Below are positions 17,407 to 23,309 of a stretch of 64,000 nt of DNA, in pieces. Position 1 is the stretch's first letter. Every line of letters begins with the position of its first letter. A program made the translations under genes and the position numbers. Source of the stretch: Bradyrhizobium guangdongense (lineage in GTDB: Bacteria; Pseudomonadota; Alphaproteobacteria; Rhizobiales; Xanthobacteraceae); assembly GCF_004114975.1 (NCBI RefSeq), contig NZ_CP030051.1:6200001-6264000 (forward strand), written 5' to 3'. The notes below the pieces were generated by a model. It had not been told where the DNA came from. It made no database searches and worked only from the letters and a program-made list of their open reading frames with translations.

Positions 17407-18402
17407 ATGGACCAGTACGTTCCTGCACATGAATACAGCGCCGATCTCGTCGTCGAGGATTTCATGATCCCAAGCGACAGCGCCGGCATTTCGCTTCACC
17501 TTCGCAACAAGCGCGCCGCCGCGCAAAAGGCTTGCTCCGCCGAGCGGACCATCCTGATGGTCCATGGCGCAACCTATTCGTCGACGAGCCTGTTCGATGT
17601 GCCGCTCGGCGGCACCTCCTTCATGGATCATCTCGCCGCGCAGGGCTACGATGTCTTCGCGCTCGACGTGCGCGGCTATGGCGGATCGACCCGGCCACCG
17701 GAGATGGACGCGCCGGCGGAGGCTTCGCCGCCGCTCGTTCGTACCGATGTCGCGGTGCGCGACCTCGCCAGTGCGGTCGCGTACATCCTCGAGCGTCGCG
17801 GCATCCCGCGGCTCAATCTCGTCGGCATGTCCTGGGGCGGCTCGGTCGCCGGCGCCTACACCGCCGACAACAACGACAAGATCGAGAAGCTCGCGTTGAT
17901 CGCGCCGCTGTGGCTGCTGGACACTCCGGCTCCGATCGATTCCGGCGGCGCGCTCGGCGCCTATCGCAAGGTTCCCGTGCTCGGTTTCAGGGAGCGCTGG
18001 CTCGCGGCGGCGCCGGAGGCGGCGCGCGCGAGCCTCATTCCGGAGGGCTGGTTCGAGCGCTGGGCGGAAGCCTCGCTCGCGACGGATCCGCAAGGCAACA
18101 CCGAACGCCCCCGCGTGATGCGCGCGGTGAACGGTCCGATCCAGGACATCCGCGACTACTGGGCCGCCGGCAAGCCGCTCTATGACGCCAGCGACATTCG
18201 CGTCCCCGTGCTGCTCGTCCACGCCGAATGGGACCGCGACGTGACCACGTCCTCGACGCAGGATCTCTTCCTCTCGCTCAAACGGGCACCGTACCGACGA
18301 TGGGTGGAAATCGGCGAAGGCACCCACATGGTGCTGCTCGAGAAGAACCGGCTGCAGGCTTTCAATGCCATCAGTCAGTTCCTGGCCGAACGCTGCACAT
18401 GA
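17407..18402 (+). CDS. Alpha/beta hydrolase
   Basis: A 331-residue serine hydrolase starting MDQYVPAHEYSADLV. Alpha/beta-fold landmarks are an oxyanion-hole region TILMVHGATYSSTS near residue 50, YDVFALDVRGYGGSTRPP near 85, the nucleophile elbow NLVGMSWGGSVAG with Ser142, the acid in VHAEWDRDV, and the His in IGEGTHMVLLE. No signal peptide is visible, so it should be cytosolic. It sits 16 bases after the MBL-fold gene and is probably cotranscribed with it under the divergent LysR regulator. Substrate unknown; ester, lactone or C-C hydrolase roles are all possible. Confidence 0.85.
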   Translation: MDQYVPAHEYSADLVVEDFMIPSDSAGISLHLRNKRAAAQKACSAERTILMVHGATYSSTSLFDVPLGGTSFMDHLAAQGYDVFALDVRGYGGSTRPPEMDAPAEASPPLVRTDVAVRDLASAVAYILERRGIPRLNLVGMSWGGSVAGAYTADNNDKIEKLALIAPLWLLDTPAPIDSGGALGAYRKVPVLGFRERWLAAAPEAARASLIPEGWFERWAEASLATDPQGNTERPRVMRAVNGPIQDIRDYWAAGKPLYDASDIRVPVLLVHAEWDRDVTTSSTQDLFLSLKRAPYRRWVEIGEGTHMVLLEKNRLQAFNAISQFLAERCT

Positions 18403-18526
18403 AGGACACCGCTGATTGCCGGCGGCCAAAAACGTCTGCAAGGCTGTCCTATGATGCTTGATTGAGCAGGTATCCACGCGCTGCAAGCCGGCTTGGCCAT
18501 GATCCCGGCAACTCGCAGCCATGCAA

Positions 18527-18630
18527 CTGATGCACCGACGCCGCGTGCAAATTTGCGCGAAATCAACCTGTGCATCAGGAGCCGGGACTACGCTTCGCGG
18601 CGACCGGAATGGTCGACCGCGAAAGGAGAG
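18527..18630 (+). promoter_or_regulatory. Structured 5' leader of the hsp20 gene, possible RNA thermometer
   Basis: Nested inverted repeats lie directly upstream of the Hsp20 start. CTGATGCAC (18527-18535) pairs with GTGCATCAG (18570-18578). Between them is the palindrome GCAAATTTGC (18547-18556). TTCGCGGCGACC (18594-18605) pairs with GGTCG-A-CCGCGAA (18611-18623), with one bulged A, ending exactly at the ribosome site AGGAGAG (18624-18630). Rhizobial small heat-shock genes are often controlled by ROSE thermometers in this position. The ROSE anti-SD consensus is not obvious here, so the role is inferred. Confidence 0.4.
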
Positions 18631-18631
18631 C

Positions 18632-19156
18632 ATGATCATGGCAACCGAGACCAAATTACCCGTCACCAAAACCTCCGCCGCCCCCGCGACCGGCGAGGCG
18701 TGGCAGCCGTTCCAGGCGCTGAGAAACGAAATCGACCAGATCTTCGACGATTTCGGCAACGGCTTCTGGAAGCGGCCGTTCCGCTCGCTGGCCCGGCTCG
18801 AGCGTGACCTGTCCAGGAATTTCAATGCGCCGGCCGTCGACATCGCCGAAAGCGAGAAGGCCTACGAGATCACGGCTGAGCTTCCCGGCCTCGACGAGAA
18901 GAACATCGACGTCAAGCTCGTCAACGGCGGCCTCACCATCCGCGGCGAGAAGAAGGAAGAGACCGAAGAGAAGAAGAAGGACTATTACGTGTCCGAGCGT
19001 CGCTACGGCTCTTTCGAGCGCTACTTCGCGCTACCGGAAGGCGTCAACGCCGACAAGATCGAGGCGACCTTCAAGAACGGCGTGCTCAAGGTCGTCCTGC
19101 CGAAGACCGAAGAGGCCCAGAAGCCGGCCAAGACCATCGACGTGAAGGCCGCCTGA
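18632..19156 (+). CDS. Hsp20/IbpA-type small heat-shock protein
   Basis: An ATP-independent holdase chaperone of 174 residues. ATG at 18632 follows AAAGGAGAGC; a second ATG two codons later would serve equally. The alpha-crystallin domain spans about residues 65-170: NFNAPAVDIAESEKAYEITA, ELPGLDEKNIDVKLVNGGL and RYGSFERYFALPEGV, with the closing FKNGVLKVVLPK signature. The N-terminal arm has WQPFQALRNEIDQIFDDF. Length and motifs match the rhizobial class of Hsp20 that prevents aggregation. It leads a same-strand group of CBS-BON and small membrane proteins, suggesting a shared stress response. The leader is strongly structured, which fits heat or post-transcriptional control. Confidence 0.93.
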   Translation: MIMATETKLPVTKTSAAPATGEAWQPFQALRNEIDQIFDDFGNGFWKRPFRSLARLERDLSRNFNAPAVDIAESEKAYEITAELPGLDEKNIDVKLVNGGLTIRGEKKEETEEKKKDYYVSERRYGSFERYFALPEGVNADKIEATFKNGVLKVVLPKTEEAQKPAKTIDVKAA

Positions 19157-19226
19157 GGCCCACCGACGCGAGGCTGCGGCCATCGCAGCCTCGCCTCACC
19201 CATTCGCCGGCGAACAAGGATCGAAC

Positions 19227-19949
19227 ATGCGCGCGCATCATATCATGACGAAAGACGTCGTTTCCGTAACACCGCACACCACGATCGAGGAGGCGGCCAA
19301 GATCATGCTCCAGATGCACATCAGCGGTCTGCCGGTGATCGACGATGCGGGCAATCTCGTCGGCATGGTCTCGGAAAGCGACTTCCTGCGTCGCAGCGAG
19401 ATCGGCACCGGCCGCAGGCACGCTGCATGGTTGAAATTCTTCATGGGACCGGGACGGGCAGCTGCGGAGTTCGTTCACGAGCGCGGCCGCAAGGTCGAGG
19501 ACGTCATGACCAAGCAGGTGGTCGCGGTGCAGGAAGATACCGGTCTGGCCGAACTCGTCGACCTCATGGAGAAGAACGACATCAAGCGCGTCCCCGTCCT
19601 GCGCGGCAAGGCGCCGGTCGGAATTGTCACGAGGACGAATATGCTGCAGGCCGTGGCGAGCCTGGTGCACGAAATTCCCGATCCGACCGCCGATGACGAG
19701 CACATCCGCGAACGCATCACACGCGCCGTCAACGCTACCGACTGGCGCCCGATCGGCTTCGAAGTGAATGTCCGCGAGGGTGTGGTGCATCTGCACGGCC
19801 TGATTACCACCGATGAGGCCCGTCAAGCCGCAATCGTCGCCGCCGAGAACACCTCCGGCGTCAAGAAGGTTCACGACCATCTCTGCCTCGTCGACACCTA
19901 TTCCGGATTCTATGTGGAATCGCCCGACGACATGAAGGCCGCGGGCTGA
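19227..19949 (+). CDS. CBS-CBS-BON domain protein
   Basis: A 240-residue cytoplasmic protein with two CBS domains (residues about 8-60 and 95-150) and a C-terminal BON domain (about 155-225). The first CBS motif is MTKDVVSVTPHTTIEEAAKIM with HISGLPVIDDAGNLVGMVSESD; the second is MTKQVVAVQEDTGLAELVDLM with IKRVPVLRGKAPVGIVTRTN. The BON part has EVNVREGVVHLHGLITTDEAR and ending TSGVKKVHDHL. CBS pairs bind adenosyl ligands and sense energy state; BON usually binds lipids or partners. It follows hsp20 by 70 bases. A paralogue lies at 20809-21567 on the opposite strand. Similar CBS proteins are known in rhizobial stress or low-oxygen regulons; regulation here is inferred. Confidence 0.9.
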   Translation: MRAHHIMTKDVVSVTPHTTIEEAAKIMLQMHISGLPVIDDAGNLVGMVSESDFLRRSEIGTGRRHAAWLKFFMGPGRAAAEFVHERGRKVEDVMTKQVVAVQEDTGLAELVDLMEKNDIKRVPVLRGKAPVGIVTRTNMLQAVASLVHEIPDPTADDEHIRERITRAVNATDWRPIGFEVNVREGVVHLHGLITTDEARQAAIVAAENTSGVKKVHDHLCLVDTYSGFYVESPDDMKAAG

Positions 19950-19959
19950 ACGCCCGCGG
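19939..19959 (+). terminator. Hairpin spanning the CBS-BON stop codon
   Basis: Perfect 8-bp stem CCGCGGGC / GCCCGCGG with loop TGAAC. The TGA stop is in the loop. There is no T-run. It may attenuate transcription before the small membrane gene at 19972 or stabilise the upstream mRNA. Confidence 0.4.
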
Positions 19960-19971
19960 AGCGAAGCGACA

Positions 19972-20151
19972 ATGCTTGGATGGATCGTTCGGATTCTCTT
20001 TGCCATAGCAGCGCCGATCACGGCGCTGTTCGTGGCACGTGATGCCCTGAACTTCGGCTTGATCCAGACCATCGTGACCATGTTGCTGGTCACCGGCCTG
20101 GTCGGGCTGGTAGCCGCCTTCTCCGGGCGAGACCGACAAGCCCCCCGGTAA
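19972..20151 (+). CDS. Small two-helix membrane protein (59 aa), hypothetical
   Basis: A 59-residue ORF starting with ATG at 19972. The product reads MLGWIVRILFAIAAPITALF, then VARDALNFG, then LIQTIVTMLLVTGLVGLVAAF, and ends SGRDRQAPR. This is two membrane helices joined by a short loop with a basic tail. GCGGAG lies about 10 bases upstream. It sits 22 bases after the CBS-BON gene on the same strand, so it is probably cotranscribed. Similar tiny proteins are recalled from Bradyrhizobium genomes as conserved hypotheticals. A role in membrane stress or as a partner of the CBS-BON protein is only a guess. Confidence 0.65.
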   Translation: MLGWIVRILFAIAAPITALFVARDALNFGLIQTIVTMLLVTGLVGLVAAFSGRDRQAPR

Positions 20152-20372
20152 CGGCCGGCGGGACGCGGCGGCCTCCTCATTCCCGACCCGTTGGTTCTCC
20201 GGCTGCTGCCGAACCGATTGAGTGTCCACGGTCCGGCGGGATTCGAGGACGTGACGGCTGCTGTCTCTCCCGTGCAGCTACGGATATCCCCTTAGGTGAT
20301 GCTCCCAAATTTCGGCCAGAGAATTTATGCGTTAGAAATGATTCATCAGCACGCACCAGCAAGGGGCCTGCA

Positions 20373-20573
20373 ATGAATCACTCGATGCACACGGCGGACA
20401 GGGCAACACATCTGAAGGTAGTCGTGGCCGGGCTGATTGCCGGCACCGCGATCCTCACGACAGCGCTGGCTTTGCACCTGACCTATCCTGACATGGACGT
20501 GCAGAAGCCGACGACGGTGGCGGTCCACCAGCCTCACCCGGCCCATGTTTTGACCAGGATCGCACAACGCTAG
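20373..20573 (+). CDS. Small single-pass membrane protein (66 aa), hypothetical
   Basis: ATG at 20373 has AAGGGG upstream. The product starts MNHSMHTADRATHLKVVVAG and has one membrane helix (VVVAGLIAGTAILTTALALHL), then a short outer tail with TYPDMDVQKPTTVAVHQPHP ending VLTRIAQR. It lies 221 bases after the preceding small gene, so it may have its own promoter, and 28 bases before the next small gene. No known family is recognised. The clear hydrophobic block, His-rich tail and adjacent coexpressed small genes support it as real. Confidence 0.65.
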   Translation: MNHSMHTADRATHLKVVVAGLIAGTAILTTALALHLTYPDMDVQKPTTVAVHQPHPAHVLTRIAQR

Positions 20574-20601
20574 CAGAGAAGGCCTTGCGGAGGATATCCA
20601 G

Positions 20602-20766
20602 ATGACCAACGAAGCAATCAAGGCGCTGATGGTTCTCGCGATGTTTGGCATCCTCGAGCTTGCGCTTTATTTTTCGTCGATGACCAGACCTGCCAGGCAG
20701 CCGGTCCGCTCGAACAAAGGCCGGGGCCCGACCCGCCCTTTCAGCCGTCGCGCATCCGTAGACTAG
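20602..20766 (+). CDS. Small single-pass membrane protein (54 aa), hypothetical
   Basis: A 54-residue ORF with a strong ribosome site, CGGAGGATATCCAG, before the ATG at 20602. The product has one hydrophobic segment, IKALMVLAMFGILELALYF, followed by a very basic tail (SSMTRPARQPVRSNKGRG, then TRPFSRRASVD). It is 28 bases downstream of the 66-residue membrane protein and points at the second CBS-BON gene, ending 43 bases from its 3' end. No family is recognised. The positively charged tail suggests a cytoplasmic C-terminus. Confidence 0.6.
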   Translation: MTNEAIKALMVLAMFGILELALYFSSMTRPARQPVRSNKGRGPTRPFSRRASVD

Positions 20767-20808
20767 GCGATCGCTCACCTGATCAATCGCAGTATCGGGA
20801 CAGGCAGG

Positions 20809-21567
20809 TTACAGCGGCTCATCATCCAGCGTGGATGGCTCCGCCTGCACCGAAACGAAGTCCCCACCGCCATACTCGTCCTCCGGATCGGGGCGGGTCG
20901 ACTGAAGGCACAGGCGGTCATCGACTTCGCGAACGCCTGAAGCGTTCTCACATGCCACGATCGCCGCCTGGCGCGCATTGTCGCCGTTCACGACGCCTCG
21001 CAGCGTCACCACGCCGTTCCTGACGCTGACGTTCAAGCCGAGGGGCTGCCAGGACTTCCCCGCCATCGCCGCGAGAACCGTTCGGCGAATCTGGTCGTCG
21101 TCCTCCGAATAGCCGGAAGCGCCGGTCAGCGGACCGGCAACCGCAGACAGGAAGTCAGAGCGGGTAATGATGCCGACGATGTGCTCATCGCGCATGATCG
21201 GGACGTGGTTGAGATGCCGGCGCTCCATCAGATCGGCAATCTCCTCGAGGGACGCGTCCTCCCCGACCGTCGCGAGATCGCGCGTCATCACCTGCTCGAC
21301 CTTGCGCCCATGCTCCTTCACGAACTCGCGCGCGATCCGGTCCGCGCCAAGCAGGACGCTCAGCAGCCGGTTGTGGCTGTGCTCCGTTTCCAGCTCCGCC
21401 CGCCTGAGAAAGTCGCTTTCGCAGATGATGCCGACCAGCTTTCCCGCCGGATCCGTGACCGGCAGACCACTGATGTGATGCGCCAGCATGATCTTGATGG
21501 CCTGAGCGATGGAGGCTTCAGGCCGAATAGTTATGACCCGCCGGGACATTATCTGGTGCGCGCGCAT
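20809..21567 (-). CDS. CBS-CBS-BON domain protein, paralogue of 19227-19949
   Basis: A 252-residue protein with the same order as its neighbour: CBS1 (MSRRVITIRPEASIAQAIKI, then HHISGLPVTDPAGKLVGIICESD), CBS2 (VMTRDLATVGEDASLEEIAD, then HIVGIITRSDFL) and BON (VSVRNGVVTLRGVVNGDNAR, then ASGVREVDDRLCL). ATG at 21567 has GGAG eight bases upstream; a GTG three codons earlier is possible. The acidic C-terminal tail (PEDEYGGGDFVSVQAEPS) is not in the paralogue. Its promoter region is shared with the dihaem cytochrome gene and contains a perfect FixK/FNR-type box 52 bases from its start. Regulation by low oxygen is therefore likely. The exact role of such CBS-BON proteins is not established. Confidence 0.9.
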   Translation of the reverse strand: MRAHQIMSRRVITIRPEASIAQAIKIMLAHHISGLPVTDPAGKLVGIICESDFLRRAELETEHSHNRLLSVLLGADRIAREFVKEHGRKVEQVMTRDLATVGEDASLEEIADLMERRHLNHVPIMRDEHIVGIITRSDFLSAVAGPLTGASGYSEDDDQIRRTVLAAMAGKSWQPLGLNVSVRNGVVTLRGVVNGDNARQAAIVACENASGVREVDDRLCLQSTRPDPEDEYGGGDFVSVQAEPSTLDDEPL

Positions 21568-21618
21568 GTCTTCCACTCCGCAGAGAGCCTACAGGTAGTT
21601 GCTGGCTCCAACGGGGTC

Positions 21619-21632
21619 TTGATTGAGATCAA
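21619..21632. promoter_or_regulatory. FixK/FNR-type box TTGAT-N4-ATCAA
   Basis: TTGATTGAGATCAA is a perfect match to the FNR/FixK consensus (TTGAT-N4-ATCAA). It sits midway between two divergent genes, about 52 bases from both the CBS-BON ATG (21567) and the cytochrome ATG (21684). In Bradyrhizobium this motif is bound by FixK-type regulators under oxygen limitation. Dual control of both genes is inferred from position. Confidence 0.75.
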
Positions 21633-21683
21633 CTCCCGGCCGCGATCGACTGTCATGCTGCCGTGAAATCCGGGATATTGGCC

Positions 21684-22406
21684 ATGCGTCTGCCAGCTTT
21701 GCTCATCGCTGCGATCTTGACGGCAGTGGCCGCATCGAGCGTCGAGGCGCCGGCTCAAGGCACGTCCGTCGGCGGCTCCGCCGCGCTTTCCGACCTCATG
21801 ACCCGGCTTCAGCTGCAGCATGCCAAGCTGTGGTTTGCGGGCAAGCTCAGCAATTGGAGCCTGGCGAACTACGAAACCCTGCAATTGGACGACGGCCTTG
21901 AAAGGGCGAGCAAGCTCTTGCCTGATCCGGCACGCACCGCGCCGGCCAAGCTTCAGCTGCAAGCCGTGCGACAAGCGATACAGCAGAAAGATGTAGCCGG
22001 GTTCATCAAAGCCTATTCGGCCTTGACGGACGAATGCAACAGCTGCCATCGGGCCAGCGGATTCGCCGCGATCACAATCCAGGTACCGCTTCGGCCGCCG
22101 GTCGAGAACCAATTGTTCGTCGATCAGATTGCGGAAGGCCGGGCGCAGGCCCATGGGTTCTGCGGAACGTGCCATATCGTGGAGGATGCCGCCAAGGAAT
22201 CGCCGGCGTACCGCCCCTCGCCACCGAGCTTCCTTGAGATCATCAATCGTCCCTCGTTCTCCCCCGATGCCATCAGGCAATTCCTGACGTCGAGCCATCG
22301 CAGGCTTGGACCCGACCAGGCCATGCCCAACCCGCGACTTGCGGATTACCAGATCGACGCGATCGTGGCGTATCTCGAAACATTGAAGGCCCGCTCGTCG
22401 CGCTAG
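21684..22406 (+). CDS. Dihaem c-type cytochrome-like protein
   Basis: A 240-residue exported protein with two haem-attachment sites. ATG at 21684 starts a signal peptide (MRLPALLIAAILTAVAASSV); a GTG at 21663 is an alternative. The N-terminal part (TRLQLQHAKLWFAGKLSNW, then CNSCH near residue 118) looks like a cytochrome c'/NapB-like helical haem domain. The C-terminal part has CGTCH near residue 160, then PNPRLADYQIDAIVAYLETL, a classic class I cytochrome ending with a Met candidate in DQAMPNPRL. It is probably a periplasmic electron carrier in a low-oxygen pathway, given the FixK/FNR-type box 52 bases upstream. No oxidase gene is adjacent. Confidence 0.85.
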   Translation: MRLPALLIAAILTAVAASSVEAPAQGTSVGGSAALSDLMTRLQLQHAKLWFAGKLSNWSLANYETLQLDDGLERASKLLPDPARTAPAKLQLQAVRQAIQQKDVAGFIKAYSALTDECNSCHRASGFAAITIQVPLRPPVENQLFVDQIAEGRAQAHGFCGTCHIVEDAAKESPAYRPSPPSFLEIINRPSFSPDAIRQFLTSSHRRLGPDQAMPNPRLADYQIDAIVAYLETLKARSSR

Positions 22407-22455
22407 GCCGTGCCTTGCTTCCCAGCGCCCATGGCTCCGCGCCAAAGCCGCGATA

Positions 22456-22473
22456 CTCCTCCGATAGGAGGAG
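22456..22473 (+). terminator. Stem-loop between the dihaem cytochrome and rhodanese genes
   Basis: Perfect 7-bp stem CTCCTCC / GGAGGAG with a GATA loop, 49 bases after the cytochrome stop codon. No T-run follows. It could be a weak terminator or mRNA stabiliser. It also contains a GGAGGAG that might mimic a ribosome site, but no ORF starts there. Confidence 0.35.
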
Positions 22474-22533
22474 GCGAAGCGCGAGCGGTATGCTATCTTC
22501 TCCGGCGGCAACAGAAAGAACCGGAGAGAACCA

Positions 22534-22902
22534 ATGGCCACCAGCGTCAAGCAAATGCTCGAAGCAGCGAATGCGGCAGTTCCCAAGATCACGTCGGAAC
22601 AGGCTTCCGAGATGATCAAGAACGGCAATACGCTTGTCTTGGACGTTCGCGACGCACCGGAGGTCGCGGCCAGCGGCAAGATCGCCGGCGCCGTGAACGT
22701 CTCGCGCGGCATGCTGGAATTTCGCGCCGACCCGGAGTCGCCCTATCACGACAAAGCGTTCGACAAGAGCAAGACCGTGATTCTCTACTGCGCGTCCGGC
22801 GGCAGATCGGCGCTGGCAGGCAAGTTGCTCAAGGACATGGGTTACGAGAAAGTGTTCAACGTCGGCGGATTCAAGGACTGGACCGGGGCGGTCGAGAAAT
22901 AG
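22534..22902 (+). CDS. Rhodanese-like domain protein (122 aa)
   Basis: A single-domain rhodanese of 122 residues, starting MATSVKQMLEAANAAVPKIT. CCGGAGAG precedes the ATG. It has the CH2A-like start NTLVLDVRDAPEVAASGKIAG, the active-site loop YCASGGRSAL with Cys86, and GYEKVFNVGGFKDW at the end. The Cys loop is complete, so sulfur transfer is possible. There is no signal peptide, so it is cytoplasmic. It lies on the same strand as the dihaem cytochrome, 127 bases downstream and behind a stem-loop, so it may have its own promoter. The physiological acceptor is unknown. Confidence 0.9.
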   Translation: MATSVKQMLEAANAAVPKITSEQASEMIKNGNTLVLDVRDAPEVAASGKIAGAVNVSRGMLEFRADPESPYHDKAFDKSKTVILYCASGGRSALAGKLLKDMGYEKVFNVGGFKDWTGAVEK

Positions 22903-22923
22903 GGCGGCGTCACCGCCGCCGGC

Positions 22924-23070
22924 CTATTCCATCCACCTCTTGTCTTTCAGGTCCCGGATCCGTCGCTCGGCCTCTTCCCTGGAGGTGACGATCTCGGACT
23001 CGTCCGGCACGCGCGCTTCCCTGCTCAATTTCCTGAGCTCGGCCAGTTGTTCCTGGGTGGGCTTTTCCAT
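22924..23070 (-). CDS. DUF3072-like small protein (48 aa)
   Basis: A 48-residue charged protein. ATG at 23070 has AAGG upstream; the frame is open to 23160 but the extra residues are not conserved-looking. The sequence MEKPTQEQLAELRKLSREAR followed by VPDESEIVTSREEAERRIRD and LKDKRWME matches my recollection of the DUF3072 pattern, a tiny SAP-like helical unit (two or three helices) found alone in many bacteria. Nucleic-acid binding has been suggested for SAP-like folds, but no function is known. It is convergent with the rhodanese gene (21-base gap). Confidence 0.75.
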   Translation of the reverse strand: MEKPTQEQLAELRKLSREARVPDESEIVTSREEAERRIRDLKDKRWME

Positions 23071-23309
23071 CGCTCGAACCTTGTCGTAATGCATGGAGGA
23101 TGACCCGCTTCGCCCACCGGCGGAGCGGCCTTTCGGCAGGCGTGCCGAGCGAACCAGCAAGCCAAGCCTTGGTTCCTAGCGGACGCAGATGCGTGCGAAA
23201 GCACCACCTGCGCCAGCCTCACACCAGCTTCGCACCAGAAACTGCGTCGACCGGGATGCCACAATTGCGCTCGGCAGCAACCCGATATCCTCCAGTTTCT
23301 GATCAGCCT

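Noticed and set aside
18456..18468. TTGATTGAGCAGG upstream of hsp20 as a FixK box
   Set aside because: Only the left half (TTGAT) matches; the right half CAGGT does not resemble ATCAA.
20177..20362. 61-residue minus-strand ORF upstream of the 66-residue membrane protein
   Set aside because: TTG start, no ribosome site and no hydrophobic or domain pattern.
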